A stretch of DNA of 64,000 nt from Streptomyces sp. NRRL S-118 (GTDB lineage: Bacteria > Actinomycetota > Actinomycetes > Streptomycetales > Streptomycetaceae). The position numbers and the translations under genes were made by a program. A model generated the notes under the pieces. It saw only the letters and a list, made by a program, of their open reading frames with translations. It had not been told where the DNA came from and ran no database searches. Positions 56,808 through 64,000 of this stretch are shown in pieces. The stretch covers positions 17,189 through 81,188 of the forward strand of contig NZ_KL591010.1 of NCBI RefSeq assembly GCF_000716335.1, written 5' to 3'. Every line of letters starts with the position of its first letter. Position 1 is the stretch's first letter.

Positions 56808-58022
56808 TCAGGCCGTGCGGACGGCGTCGGCCTTCTCGGCCTCGGGGGCCGGGGCGGGCACCGGGGCGGCGGGGCGGCGGGTGAGGCGGCGGGCCAGGGG
56901 CTCGGTCCAGCGGGCGGCGAGCGGGCCGATGATCACGAGGATCAGCACATACGCGGTCGCCAGCGGGCCGATGCGGGGCTCGACGCCCACCGCGAGGCCC
57001 GCGATGACGATGGAGAACTCACCGCGCGCGACGAGGGTGCCTCCCGCGCGCCAGCGGCCGCGGGTTCCGATCCCGGCGCGGCGGGCCGCGTACCAGCCGG
57101 TGGCGATCTTCGTCAGCGCGGTGGCGACGGCGAGGAGCAGCGCGGGCACGAGCACGGGCGGGATGTCCGCGGGGTCGGTGGACAGGCCGAAGAAGACGAA
57201 GAAGACGGCGGCGAACAGGTCCCGGAGCGGCGTGAGGAGGTTGCTGGCGCCCTCGGCGACCTCTCCGGACAGCGCGATGCCGACGAGGAACGCTCCGACG
57301 GCGGCGGAGACCTGGAGTTTCTGGGCGATGCCGGCGACCAGCAGGGTCAGGCCGAGGACGACCAGGAGCAGCATCTCGGCGTTGTCGGAGGAGACGGCCT
57401 TGCTGATGAGGCGGCCGTGCCGGAGGGCGACGTACAGCACGGCACCGACGGTGCCCAGGGAGATCAGCAGGGTGACGCTGCCGCCGGCCAGGCTCACTCC
57501 GGCCAGCATGGCGGTGAGGATCGGCAGGTAGACCGCCATGGCCAGGTCCTCGATGACGAGGATGCCGAGGATGACGGGGGTCTCGCGGTTGCCGAGCCGG
57601 CCGAGGTCGCCGAGCACCTTGGCGATGACGCCGGAGGACGAGATCCAGGTGACACCGGCGAGCGCGACGGCCGCGACCGGGCCCCAGCCGAGGATCAGGG
57701 CGGCGACGGCGCCCGGTGCGGCGTTGAGGACGACGTCGACGGCGCCGGAGGGGTACTGGGTCTTGAGGTTGGTGACGAGCTCCGAGGCGCTGTACTCCAG
57801 GCCGAGGAGCAGGAGGAGCAGGATGACGCCTATCTCGGCGCCGGTGGCGATGAACTCCTCGCTGGCCTGGAGGGGGACGATGCCGCCGTGGCCGAAGGCC
57901 AGGCCGGCGAGCAGGTAGAGGGGTATGGGCGAGAAGCCGACCCGGCCGGCGAGGCGTCCCAGGACCCCCAGGCCCAGGATGACGGTCCCGAGTTCGATGA
58001 GCATGGCGGTCGTGTCGTGCAC
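56808..58022 (-). CDS. Cation:proton antiporter, KefB/KhtU type
   Basis: 404 residues with about 12-13 transmembrane segments of the CPA2 fold: GRLAGRVGFSPIPLYLLAGLAFG at the start, LLLLGLEYSASEL, and the ion-binding ILVIEDLAMAVYLP with its Glu-Asp pair. No cytosolic RCK domain is attached; instead the TrkA-C-like protein directly upstream supplies it, as in the B. subtilis KhtSTU system. Probably K+/H+ exchange for pH or osmotic control. Six bp lie between the two genes. Confidence 0.9.
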   Translation of the reverse strand: MHDTTAMLIELGTVILGLGVLGRLAGRVGFSPIPLYLLAGLAFGHGGIVPLQASEEFIATGAEIGVILLLLLLGLEYSASELVTNLKTQYPSGAVDVVLNAAPGAVAALILGWGPVAAVALAGVTWISSSGVIAKVLGDLGRLGNRETPVILGILVIEDLAMAVYLPILTAMLAGVSLAGGSVTLLISLGTVGAVLYVALRHGRLISKAVSSDNAEMLLLVVLGLTLLVAGIAQKLQVSAAVGAFLVGIALSGEVAEGASNLLTPLRDLFAAVFFVFFGLSTDPADIPPVLVPALLLAVATALTKIATGWYAARRAGIGTRGRWRAGGTLVARGEFSIVIAGLAVGVEPRIGPLATAYVLILVIIGPLAARWTEPLARRLTRRPAAPVPAPAPEAEKADAVRTA

Positions 58023-58028
58023 GGGCGT

Positions 58029-58514
58029 CTATCCTCCGGTGATCAGTTCGGCGACGGCGTCGACGCCTTCTCGGGTACCGACGACGACGAGGGTGTCGCC
58101 GATCGCGAAGCGGAAGTCGGGGGCGGGTGAGGGGACGGCCGCGGTACGGCGCAGCACGGCGACGATGGAGGCGCCGGTGCGGCTGCGGGCCCGGGTCGAG
58201 CCGAGGGTGCGTCCCGCGTACGGGGAGCGCTTGGTGACCTCGATGTTCTCGGTCACCAGGTCGATCTCCATGTGCTGGTGCAGATGGGCGACCGGGTCGG
58301 GGATCAGCAGCTTGCCGAGGGCCGTCGACTCGTGCGGCTCGAGAGCGGCGGACTCCCGGCAGTTGTCGTCGTCCTCGGGGTCGTGGAAGGCGAGGATGCG
58401 GCGCCCGTCCTGGTGGACGACCACCGAGAGGTGACGGCCGGCTTCGGTCTCCAGGTCGTACCGGGTGCCGACCCCGGGGAGGATGGTTTTACGGGTGTGA
58501 GCCGTGGGCTCCAT
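58029..58514 (-). CDS. TrkA-C domain regulator of the antiporter (KhtT-like)
   Basis: 161 residues. The N-terminal half (LPGVGTRYDLETEAGRHLSVVVHQDGRR) and the C-terminal RCK_C/TrkA-C domain (GASIVAVLRRT ... FAIGDTLVVVGT) match KhtT, which gates KhtU in response to c-di-AMP or pH. ATG 58514 with GGAG seven bases before; an in-frame upstream extension lacks codon bias. First gene of a two-gene operon with the antiporter. Confidence 0.88.
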   Translation of the reverse strand: MEPTAHTRKTILPGVGTRYDLETEAGRHLSVVVHQDGRRILAFHDPEDDDNCRESAALEPHESTALGKLLIPDPVAHLHQHMEIDLVTENIEVTKRSPYAGRTLGSTRARSRTGASIVAVLRRTAAVPSPAPDFRFAIGDTLVVVGTREGVDAVAELITGG

Positions 58515-58705
58515 GGCATGCTCCAGAGAGAACGCGGGTGCGGGCGTGCGGGTTTCTCGCCGGTCGCTCGGGTACGGCCTGTCGGCACGTGCACGAGTGC
58601 CCCTTCGGCGCGATTCTGCATCGCGCGCCACGACCGGCCGTGGCCGCGCCCCGGCACGGTGGGTCGGCCGCACTGCGCGGCGGGGGTGCCTTCGGACGCC
58701 GGGTG

Positions 58706-58852
58706 TCAGTTGCGGAGGCCGGTGCCGCTGGTATCCGGCACGCCGTCGCGAGCGGCGTTGTCGACCCGCGCCGAGCGGGAGGCGGAGGGCGCGAGGGGGC
58801 GGCAGGCCGTCCCGGTGACGGGACGGTTCACGTCGCGTTTGCTGCGAGCCAT
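58706..58852 (-). CDS. Possible 48-residue protein
   Basis: ATG 58852 with GAGGGGAG about seven bases upstream opens a frame beginning MARSKRDVNRPVTG, ending at 58706. The product is polar, Arg/Ser/Ala-rich, and has no recognised domain. The good ribosome site is the main support. Confidence 0.4.
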   Translation of the reverse strand: MARSKRDVNRPVTGTACRPLAPSASRSARVDNAARDGVPDTSGTGLRN

Positions 58853-59125
58853 TGTCGCGTCTCCCCTCACTTCGACGGATGAAATCCGGTTCCCGGCCAT
58901 GGAATGAGCGTCCACGCGTTCAAGGGAGCGTAATGGCTCGGTAAAGGATTGTACCGCAGGAGAAATACCGGAAAGCGCCTCCCAGCGGAGCATAGAGCCG
59001 AATAACGGGTGACAAGAGGTGGCGTTCGGGGCGCGCGCTGCGCCCGCCGGCGTTGCCCGGCCGAATGCCGGCAGCGGCGGCCGGGGGCGGCGGGGCCGCG
59101 ACGGTGTTCGCCTTTCGCGGCACGG

Positions 59126-59245
59126 GGCATGCGCGTGCGGACCCGACCGCATTGCGGCATGCGCGTGCGGACCCGACCGCATTGCGGCATGCGCGTGCGG
59201 ACCCGACCGCATTGCGGCATGCGCGTGCGGACCCGACCGCATTCC
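59126..59245 (+). repeat. Four tandem 30-bp repeats upstream of DUF1648 gene
   Basis: GGCATGCGCGTGCGGACCCG followed by ACCGCATTGC repeats four times (59126-59155, 59156-59185, 59186-59215, 59216-59245), the last with one or two changed bases. Each unit holds the small palindromes CCGCATTGCGG (across the junction) and GCATGC. The length is a multiple of three, so in frame with the gene downstream each unit would read HARADPTALR if translated. No spacers differ, so it is not CRISPR. Confidence 0.95.
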
Positions 59246-59283
59246 GCCTTGGCGATCCCCTCCCGACGACGGACGATCTCCTC

Positions 59284-59808
59284 ATGGTGTTTCGCCGTCC
59301 TCTTCTGTTCTGGTTTCTCCCCAATGCCGTATTGCTCGCCACCCTGGTCGTCTGGGGCGCGATCCGGTACCCGCACCTGCCCGACCGGATACCGGACCAC
59401 ATCGGCGTCGACGGCGTGGACGCCTGGACGGGCCGGTCGATCGGCAACGCGTTCGTCCTGGTCTTCCTGTACGCCGGGGTGACCGCGCTGATCACCGCAT
59501 GCGCGGAGATGACGCTGCGGAGGGCGCCGCGCGACGAGCTGCCCGGGGAAGCGGGACCGCATCCCGGACGAGTGCCGTCCTCACCGGCCGACCGGCCCGC
59601 CGGCCGCGCCTCGGCCCGCAGGAGCGCCCGCGCCCTGCTGGTGCTCAACGCGTGCATCGGCGCCTCGTTCCTCTTCGGCTGCGGAGTGCTGTGGCGCTCC
59701 ACGCCCGACCCGGAGGTGCCGGCATGGCTGTTCGCCGCCCTGCTCCTGCCGCCCCTGGCCGGGACCGTGCTGACGGTGGCGGCGGCCATGAGCGGCCGGA
59801 AGTGCTGA
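59284..59808 (+). CDS. DUF1648 domain membrane protein
   Basis: 174 residues from ATG 59284. Three to four transmembrane helices; helix 1 (LLFWFLPNAVLLATLVVWGAI) is followed by the DUF1648 signature YPHLPDRIPDHIGVDGVDAW. The family (SdpI-like and YvaZ-like) is widespread, with some members acting in immunity to toxins such as SdpC. In-frame coding continues upstream through the 30-bp repeats to an ATG at 59053, but codon bias and the first hydrophobic helix favour 59284. It lies alone, with a hairpin at its stop. Confidence 0.8.
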   Translation: MVFRRPLLFWFLPNAVLLATLVVWGAIRYPHLPDRIPDHIGVDGVDAWTGRSIGNAFVLVFLYAGVTALITACAEMTLRRAPRDELPGEAGPHPGRVPSSPADRPAGRASARRSARALLVLNACIGASFLFGCGVLWRSTPDPEVPAWLFAALLLPPLAGTVLTVAAAMSGRKC

Positions 59809-59832
59809 ACCGGGGCCGGCCGCCGGTTCAGC
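59804..59832 (+). terminator. Hairpin at the DUF1648 stop codon
   Basis: GCTGAACCGG (59804-59813, containing the TGA) pairs with CCGGTTCAGC (59823-59832) around a 9-base GC loop. No T-run. Likely transcript end. Confidence 0.55.
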
Positions 59833-59980
59833 CGTGCCCCCGCGGGCGGCGCTCCCCGGAGGGGCGTGCTCCCCGTCCATAGGAGCTTTCTCCGACGTGA
59901 TGGGCAGCGGTTCGGCATCTGCGACGGAAGAGCGCGTACAGGATTGCAGATGCCAGCCTCAGACCTCTAGCGTGGCGCGT

Positions 59981-60373
59981 ATGCAGTCCTACACCATCGG
60001 ACAGGCGGCCCGCCTGCTCGGCGTCAGCCCCGACACCGCGCGCCGCTGGGCGGACGCCGGACGGGTCGCGACCCATCGCGACGAGACGGGGCGCCGCCTC
60101 ATCGACGGCCGGGACCTGGCCGCCTTCTCCATCGAGGTCGCCCAGGGCGGCGGCGAGGACGAGACCCCCTACACCACGGCCCGCAACGCCTTCCCCGGCA
60201 TCGTCACCGCCGTCAAGCTCGGCGACGTGGCCGCCCAGGTCGAGATCCAGGCGGGCCCGCACCGGATCGTCTCGCTCCTGACCCGGGAGGCCGTGGAGGA
60301 ACTGGGGCTCGAAGTCGGCATGCGGGCCACCGCCCGCGTGAAGTCGACCAGCGTGCACATCGACCGCGGCTGA
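59981..60373 (+). CDS. HTH-TOBE molybdenum-responsive regulator
   Basis: 130 residues: MerR/excisionase-type HTH at the start ([26 protein letters not shown]), then a TOBE/Mop domain ([26 protein letters not shown]) that binds molybdate in the family. It lies 104 bp upstream of modA in the same orientation, so it most likely represses or activates modABC by molybdate level. ATG 59981 has no ribosome site; the transcript may be leaderless, as is frequent in Streptomyces. Confidence 0.85.
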   Translation: MQSYTIGQAARLLGVSPDTARRWADAGRVATHRDETGRRLIDGRDLAAFSIEVAQGGGEDETPYTTARNAFPGIVTAVKLGDVAAQVEIQAGPHRIVSLLTREAVEELGLEVGMRATARVKSTSVHIDRG

Positions 60374-60477
60374 ACCCGGCCTCGCACGACCGAGCGGCGT
60401 CGCCCGTCACCGGCGCCGCTCCTCACCCTTCCGCCCGGACGGCACACGGCCGGCCCGCCCCCAAGGAGCACCACCTC

Positions 60478-61272
60478 ATGGCCCTGACCCTCGCCGGACG
60501 CCGCGCCGCCGCGGCGCTGACGGCCGCTCTCCTCGTTCCGCTCGCCGCCTGCGGCGACGACGGCTCCCGGGAGGAGAGCGGGGCCGGGAAGGCGACCGGT
60601 GCGCCCCCGGCCCGGCTGACCGTGCTGGCGGCCGCGTCCCTGACCGACGTCTTCAAGGCCGCGGGCGCGGCGTACGAGAAGGCGCACCCGGGCACGAGGA
60701 TCACCTTCTCCTTCGCCGGGTCGCAGGAGCTGGTCGCCCAGGTCAGGCAGGGAGCCCCCGCGGACGCCCTGGTGACCGCCGACACCCGGAGCATGGACAG
60801 CGTGAAGGCGGACACCGGTACCCCGGCCGTCATCGCCAGGAACCGTCTCGTCATCGCCACCGCCGAGGGCAATCCCCACGAGGTCGACGCGCTGGAGGAC
60901 CTCGGCGACCCCAAGCTGAAGGTCGTCCTCGCCGCACCCGAGGTACCGGCCGGCAAGTACAGCAGGAAGATCCTCGACGCCCGGAGGATCACCGTGCGGC
61001 CGGTCTCCCAGGAGCCCAGCGTCCGCGCCGTGCTGAGCAAGGTGGAGCTCGGCGAGGCCGACGCGGGACTCGTCTACCGGACCGACGCCGACAGCGCGCC
61101 CGGCAAGGTCGACGCCGTCGACATCCCCGACGCGCAGAACGCCATCGCGCAGTACCCCGCCGCCACGCTGAAGCAGTCCCGGAACGCCGAGGCCGCCGCC
61201 GCCTTCGTGGCCTGGCTGTCCTCGCCCGAGGCACAGAAGATCCTGCGGGACGCCGGCTTCCAGAAGCCGTGA
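60478..61272 (+). CDS. modA: Molybdate-binding lipoprotein ModA
   Basis: 264 residues; signal with lipobox LAAC (Cys25), thus membrane-anchored. Mature part shows [43 protein letters not shown] and [15 protein letters not shown], the oxyanion-binding motifs of ModA. ATG 60478 after CCAAGGAG. Delivers molybdate or tungstate to ModBC, whose gene is 84 bp further behind a hairpin. Mo serves enzymes elsewhere, such as nitrate reductase or xanthine dehydrogenase, not the NiFe hydrogenase. Confidence 0.93.
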   Translation: MALTLAGRRAAAALTAALLVPLAACGDDGSREESGAGKATGAPPARLTVLAAASLTDVFKAAGAAYEKAHPGTRITFSFAGSQELVAQVRQGAPADALVTADTRSMDSVKADTGTPAVIARNRLVIATAEGNPHEVDALEDLGDPKLKVVLAAPEVPAGKYSRKILDARRITVRPVSQEPSVRAVLSKVELGEADAGLVYRTDADSAPGKVDAVDIPDAQNAIAQYPAATLKQSRNAEAAAAFVAWLSSPEAQKILRDAGFQKP

Positions 61273-61287
61273 CCCGCGACCGGCCGT

Positions 61288-61321
61288 GATGGGCTGCCGT
61301 TCCGGGGGCGGGCAGCCCATC
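61288..61321 (+). terminator. Hairpin between modA and modBC
   Basis: GATGGGCTGCC (61288-61298) pairs perfectly with GGCAGCCCATC (61311-61321) around a 12-base loop. It lies within the mod transcript and lacks a U-run. It may lower read-through or stabilise modA mRNA, giving more binding protein than transporter. Confidence 0.55.
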
Positions 61322-61356
61322 CCTCCCTTCACCGCTCCACGCCCGAGGAATCCCTG

Positions 61357-63291
61357 ATGAAGCTCATCCGCGGCCGCGAACCGGGCCCCCGCACCCCCGT
61401 CGCGCTGGCCGTTCCCGCGCTGCTGGCCGTCGCGTTCCTGCTGCTGCCGCTGCTCGGCGTCCTGGTCCGCACGTCCTGGAGCGACCTCGCGGCCCACCTC
61501 TCCACTCCCGGGACCGTCGAGGCCCTGCGGCTCTCGCTCGTGGTGTCGTTCTGGGCGCTCGGCCTGTCCCTGGCCCTGGGCGTGCCGCTGGCGTGGCTCC
61601 TGGCCCGGGTGCGCTTCCCCGGCAAGGCGTTCGTGCGCTCCCTCGTACTGCTGCCGATGGTGCTGCCGCCGACGGTCGGCGGTGTGGCGCTGCTGCTCGG
61701 GTTCGGGCGCCGGGGGCTGCTCGGCCCGTGGCTGGAGGGCACCTTCGGCATCACCCTGCCGTTCCACACCTCCGGCGCCGTCCTCGCCGCGACGTTCGTC
61801 GCCATGCCGTTCCTCGTCATCAGCCTGGAAGGCGCGCTGGGCGGACTGCGTCCCCGTTACGAGGAGACGGCCGCCTCCCTCGGGGCCTCGCCGCTCCGGG
61901 TGTTCCTGACGGTCACGATGCCGATGGTGGCGCCCGGGCTGATCGCGGGGGCCGCGCTCACCTGGGCGCGGGCGCTGGGCGAGTTCGGTGCCACCATCAC
62001 CTTCGCCGGCAACCTGCCCGGCACCACCCAGACCCTGCCGCTCCAGGTGTACCTGCTGCTCCAGGAGCAGCCGGAGGCGGCGACCTCGGTCTCCCTGCTG
62101 CTGCTCGCCATCGCCATGCTGGTCCTCGTCGCCCTGCGCGGCCGCTGGACCGGGGCGCCCCCCGCCCGCTCCCCCGGGCCCGGCCCCCGGACGGACGAAG
62201 CCGACCCGGACGCGGCCCCCGCACCCGCCGCGGCGGTGCCCGCCGCTCCCGGGGAGCGCTGGTCCCTGCATGCCGAGGTGACGGGCTTCGACGAGCTGGT
62301 CCTGGACGCCGCACCGGGCACCACCATCGCCGTCGTGGGCCCCAACGGCGCGGGCAAGACCACCCTCCTGCGGGCGCTCCTCGGCCTCACGCCCCGCGCC
62401 CACGCCGGGCTCCGGCTCGGGGACACCGACGTCACCGCCATGCCCCCGCACCGCCGGGGCGTCGCCTGGGTCCCCCAGGACGGCGCGCTGTTCCCGCGCA
62501 TGAGCGCCCTGGCCAACACCGCGTACGGGCTGCGCGCCCAGCACGTGCCCCGGGCCGAGGCCCGGCGCGCCGCCCAGGAGTGGCTGGACCGCCTCGGGGT
62601 CGGGCACCTCGCCCACCGCAGGCCCGCGCAGCTCTCCGGCGGCCAGGCCCAGCGCGTCGCGCTCGCCCGCGCACTGGCCGCGCGCCCCCGGCTGCTGCTG
62701 CTCGACGAACCGCTCGCCGCTCTCGACCAGACCACTCGTGCCCGGGTACGCCACACCCTGCGCACCCACCTCGACGGCTTCGGCGGCGTCTGCCTGATCG
62801 TCACGCACGATCCCGTGGAGGCGGTCGCGCTCGCCGACCGGGTCCTCGTCCTGCACGAGGGACGCGCCCTGCAGGACGCGCCGCCCGCCGAGGTCTCCCG
62901 GCACCCGCGCTCGCCCTGGGTGGCGCGCATGCTCGGACGCAACGCCTGGCCCGGCACCACGACCGCCGAAGGTGTCCGGCTCGCCGGTGGCGGCACGCTG
63001 ACCGTCGCCGAGCCGCTCCCCGAGGGCGCCGACGCCCTCGCGATCTTCGCGCCCGAAGCCGTCGCCCTGCACCGCGACAAGCCGACCGGAAGCCCGCGCA
63101 ACGTGTGGCACGGCACCGTGCGGGAGATCACCGCCGCCGGGAGCCGGCTGCGCGTCCTCATCACCTCCGGGCAGGTCCCGGAACTCGTCGCCGAGATCAC
63201 CCCGGAGGCCGCCGCCGAACTCGGCCTCGGCGACGGAACTCCCGTCTGGACCAGCGTCAAGGCCACCGAGACGACCCTGATCGCCCTCTGA
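61357..63291 (+). CDS. modBC: Fused molybdate permease-ATPase (ModB-ModC)
   Basis: 644 residues in one chain. Residues 1-265 form a ModB permease with about six transmembrane helices and the coupling EETAASLGASPLRVF. Residues about 300-520 form the ModC ATPase: Walker A GPNGAGKTT, Q-loop WVPQDGALFPRMSA, signature LSGGQAQRVALARAL, Walker B LLLLDEPLAALD. A C-terminal TOBE/Mop-like domain (560-640) may sense molybdate. A Pro/Ala linker (266-295) joins the halves. ATG 61357. Single-chain ModBC is known in some actinobacteria. Confidence 0.93.
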   Translation: MKLIRGREPGPRTPVALAVPALLAVAFLLLPLLGVLVRTSWSDLAAHLSTPGTVEALRLSLVVSFWALGLSLALGVPLAWLLARVRFPGKAFVRSLVLLPMVLPPTVGGVALLLGFGRRGLLGPWLEGTFGITLPFHTSGAVLAATFVAMPFLVISLEGALGGLRPRYEETAASLGASPLRVFLTVTMPMVAPGLIAGAALTWARALGEFGATITFAGNLPGTTQTLPLQVYLLLQEQPEAATSVSLLLLAIAMLVLVALRGRWTGAPPARSPGPGPRTDEADPDAAPAPAAAVPAAPGERWSLHAEVTGFDELVLDAAPGTTIAVVGPNGAGKTTLLRALLGLTPRAHAGLRLGDTDVTAMPPHRRGVAWVPQDGALFPRMSALANTAYGLRAQHVPRAEARRAAQEWLDRLGVGHLAHRRPAQLSGGQAQRVALARALAARPRLLLLDEPLAALDQTTRARVRHTLRTHLDGFGGVCLIVTHDPVEAVALADRVLVLHEGRALQDAPPAEVSRHPRSPWVARMLGRNAWPGTTTAEGVRLAGGGTLTVAEPLPEGADALAIFAPEAVALHRDKPTGSPRNVWHGTVREITAAGSRLRVLITSGQVPELVAEITPEAAAELGLGDGTPVWTSVKATETTLIAL

Positions 63292-63471
63292 ACGAGCGGG
63301 CCGGTCCCACCGGCGCGGCGACCGCGGCGTGCCGGGCGGTTCCGACGCCCCGATACGGCTCCGGCCGGCGGGAGAAGCACGACGGTGGCCGTGTCGAGGG
63401 TGAGGAGACCGCAGGAGCGGGCGAACGCGGCGCTGGCGACGGCCGCGGACCCGCCCGCGGCCGCCCGTCGG

Positions 63472-63837
63472 TCACCGGGTGACGAGAACGGTGAGCACGG
63501 TGCCCACACACACCGAGACGGAGGTGAGGAGCGCGCCGACGCTCATGCAGAGGAGGCGACGGCGGAGGTCGGCGTAGCGTGCGGTGTACTCGTCGCGGAG
63601 CTCCTGGCAGCGGCCGGCGAGGGCCCGCAGGACCTTTTCGGACAGTTCCATGCGGTGCTGCGCGTACAGGCGGACGACCTCCTCCCGCTGGGCGGTGGTC
63701 AGCCACGGCATGCGGTCGGCGAACGCCTCCCCCTCCACCCCGGCCGTGCGCAGCTCCGCCTGGCAGAGCAGGTAGCCCTCGATCTCGTTGACGGCCACGG
63801 CCGCCTCCCGCGTGATCGAGGGCCGCGGCTGCCTCAC
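63472..63837 (-). CDS. Small C-terminally anchored membrane protein next to ctaD
   Basis: 121 residues from GTG 63837, which overlaps the ctaD stop in GTGA. Mostly helical and charged (ELSEKVLRALAGRCQELRDEYTARYADLRRRL), ending in one transmembrane helix (about 96-118, CMSVGALLTSVSVCVGTVLTVLV). Not a recognised cytochrome oxidase subunit. Tight coupling to ctaD suggests a role in assembling or modulating that oxidase copy. Confidence 0.68.
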   Translation of the reverse strand: MRQPRPSITREAAVAVNEIEGYLLCQAELRTAGVEGEAFADRMPWLTTAQREEVVRLYAQHRMELSEKVLRALAGRCQELRDEYTARYADLRRRLLCMSVGALLTSVSVCVGTVLTVLVTR

Positions 63838-64000
63838 GTCTCCTCCTCGCCCCGCAGCGGGGCCACGCCCATGCCGGGCTCCACGACGTCCCTGCGGCCG
63901 TGGCCGACCGCGCTGTCGAAGGCACTGATGGCCGGGTGGTGCAGGTCGAACGCCGGGGATTCGGAGCGGATCCTGGGCAGCGTGAGGAAGTTGTGCCGCG
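63834..64000 (-). CDS. ctaD: Cytochrome c oxidase subunit I, C-terminal end only
   Basis: The reverse strand from the right edge reads HNFLTLPRIRSESPAFDLHHP and ends at TGA 63836-63834, 55 codons inside the window. The phrase LPRIRSExPAFDLHHP is the typical C-terminus of actinobacterial CtaD. The copy stands without ctaC or ctaE nearby on this side and is followed by a small membrane gene, so it may be a secondary CtaD. The rest of the gene is outside the window. Confidence 0.85.
   Translation of the reverse strand, partial: RHNFLTLPRIRSESPAFDLHHPAISAFDSAVGHGRRDVVEPGMGVAPLRGEEET

Larger units (their letters stand above)
58515..59283. other. Long spacer with tandem repeats and one tiny possible gene
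   Basis: Apart from the 48-codon candidate (58706-58852) and the tandem repeats (59126-59245), both listed separately, I see no gene or RNA here. The stretch 58853-59000 is relatively AT-rich around TGGCTCGGTAAAGGATTGTA and may contain the reverse-strand promoter of the 48-codon gene. Confidence 0.45.

Noticed and set aside
59126..59245. CRISPR array
   Set aside because: Repeats are directly adjacent with no unique spacers, and no cas gene is present.
60169..63111. 980-codon open frame on the reverse strand opposite modA/modBC
   Set aside because: It mirrors the forward mod genes, lacks any domain, is dominated by Gly/Arg/Ala/Gln, and is a by-product of high GC leaving few stops.
63292..63471. 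Terminator between modBC and the convergent membrane gene
   Set aside because: Only short imperfect hairpins are visible; none is convincing.

Overview
The window is very GC-rich, with G/C in most third codon positions, GTG starts and long runs of genes joined by 4-base ATGA/GTGA overlaps. It carries actinobacterial families (Mce operon, group 1h hydrogenase, the Streptomyces-type bla/blaA/blaB set, BldA-style TTA rarity). It is almost certainly Streptomyces or a close relative.

Left part (1-35100). The window opens inside a reverse-strand ureide operon (urate oxidase, HIU hydrolase, OHCU decarboxylase), followed by an HTH gene and a small thiamine-binding-fold gene. A secreted lytic transglycosylase and a membrane-tethered ECF-like sigma factor precede a complete Mce lipid-import operon: ATPase, two YrbE permeases, six Mce proteins and two Mce-associated proteins. 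Then come the glyoxylate genes hyi and glxR, a catalase, and 8 kb further on gcl. Uricase makes H2O2, and ureide breakdown yields glyoxylate. Two operator classes mirror this. TCAACA-N3-TGTTGA overlaps the -35 of both the uraD and catalase promoters. Paired TTCCG-N5-CGGAA boxes, 21 bp apart, lie in front of both hyi and gcl. Between katA and gcl are an epimerase, a methyltransferase, the beta-lactamase locus bla-blaA-blaB, and an amidase gene that seems to have been hit by an endonuclease VII-type HNH gene which brought a replacement 5' end. Beyond gcl lie a zinc-ribbon/Mrr-like protein, two acyl-CoA ligases, a winged-helix protein and CorA.

Middle (36350-40740). A lower-GC MFS exporter with a divergent WYL regulator looks horizontally acquired. 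An Asp23/DUF2273 pair and a hydrophilic protein follow.

Hydrogenase region (41000-56090). One forward block encodes HypX, the group 1h high-affinity [NiFe] hydrogenase HhySL, five little-studied linked proteins, the maturation protease and HypABFCDE. It is a full H2-scavenging module, expected to act during starvation or sporulation. No dedicated electron-transfer subunit was recognised.

Right end (56100-64000). Two small conserved proteins, a KefB/KhtU-type antiporter with its TrkA-C partner, a DUF1648 protein preceded by four 30-bp tandem repeats, a molybdate uptake locus (HTH-TOBE regulator, ModA, fused ModBC), and the 3' end of ctaD with a small membrane gene.

All assignments come from reading motifs in the sequence; no database search was run.
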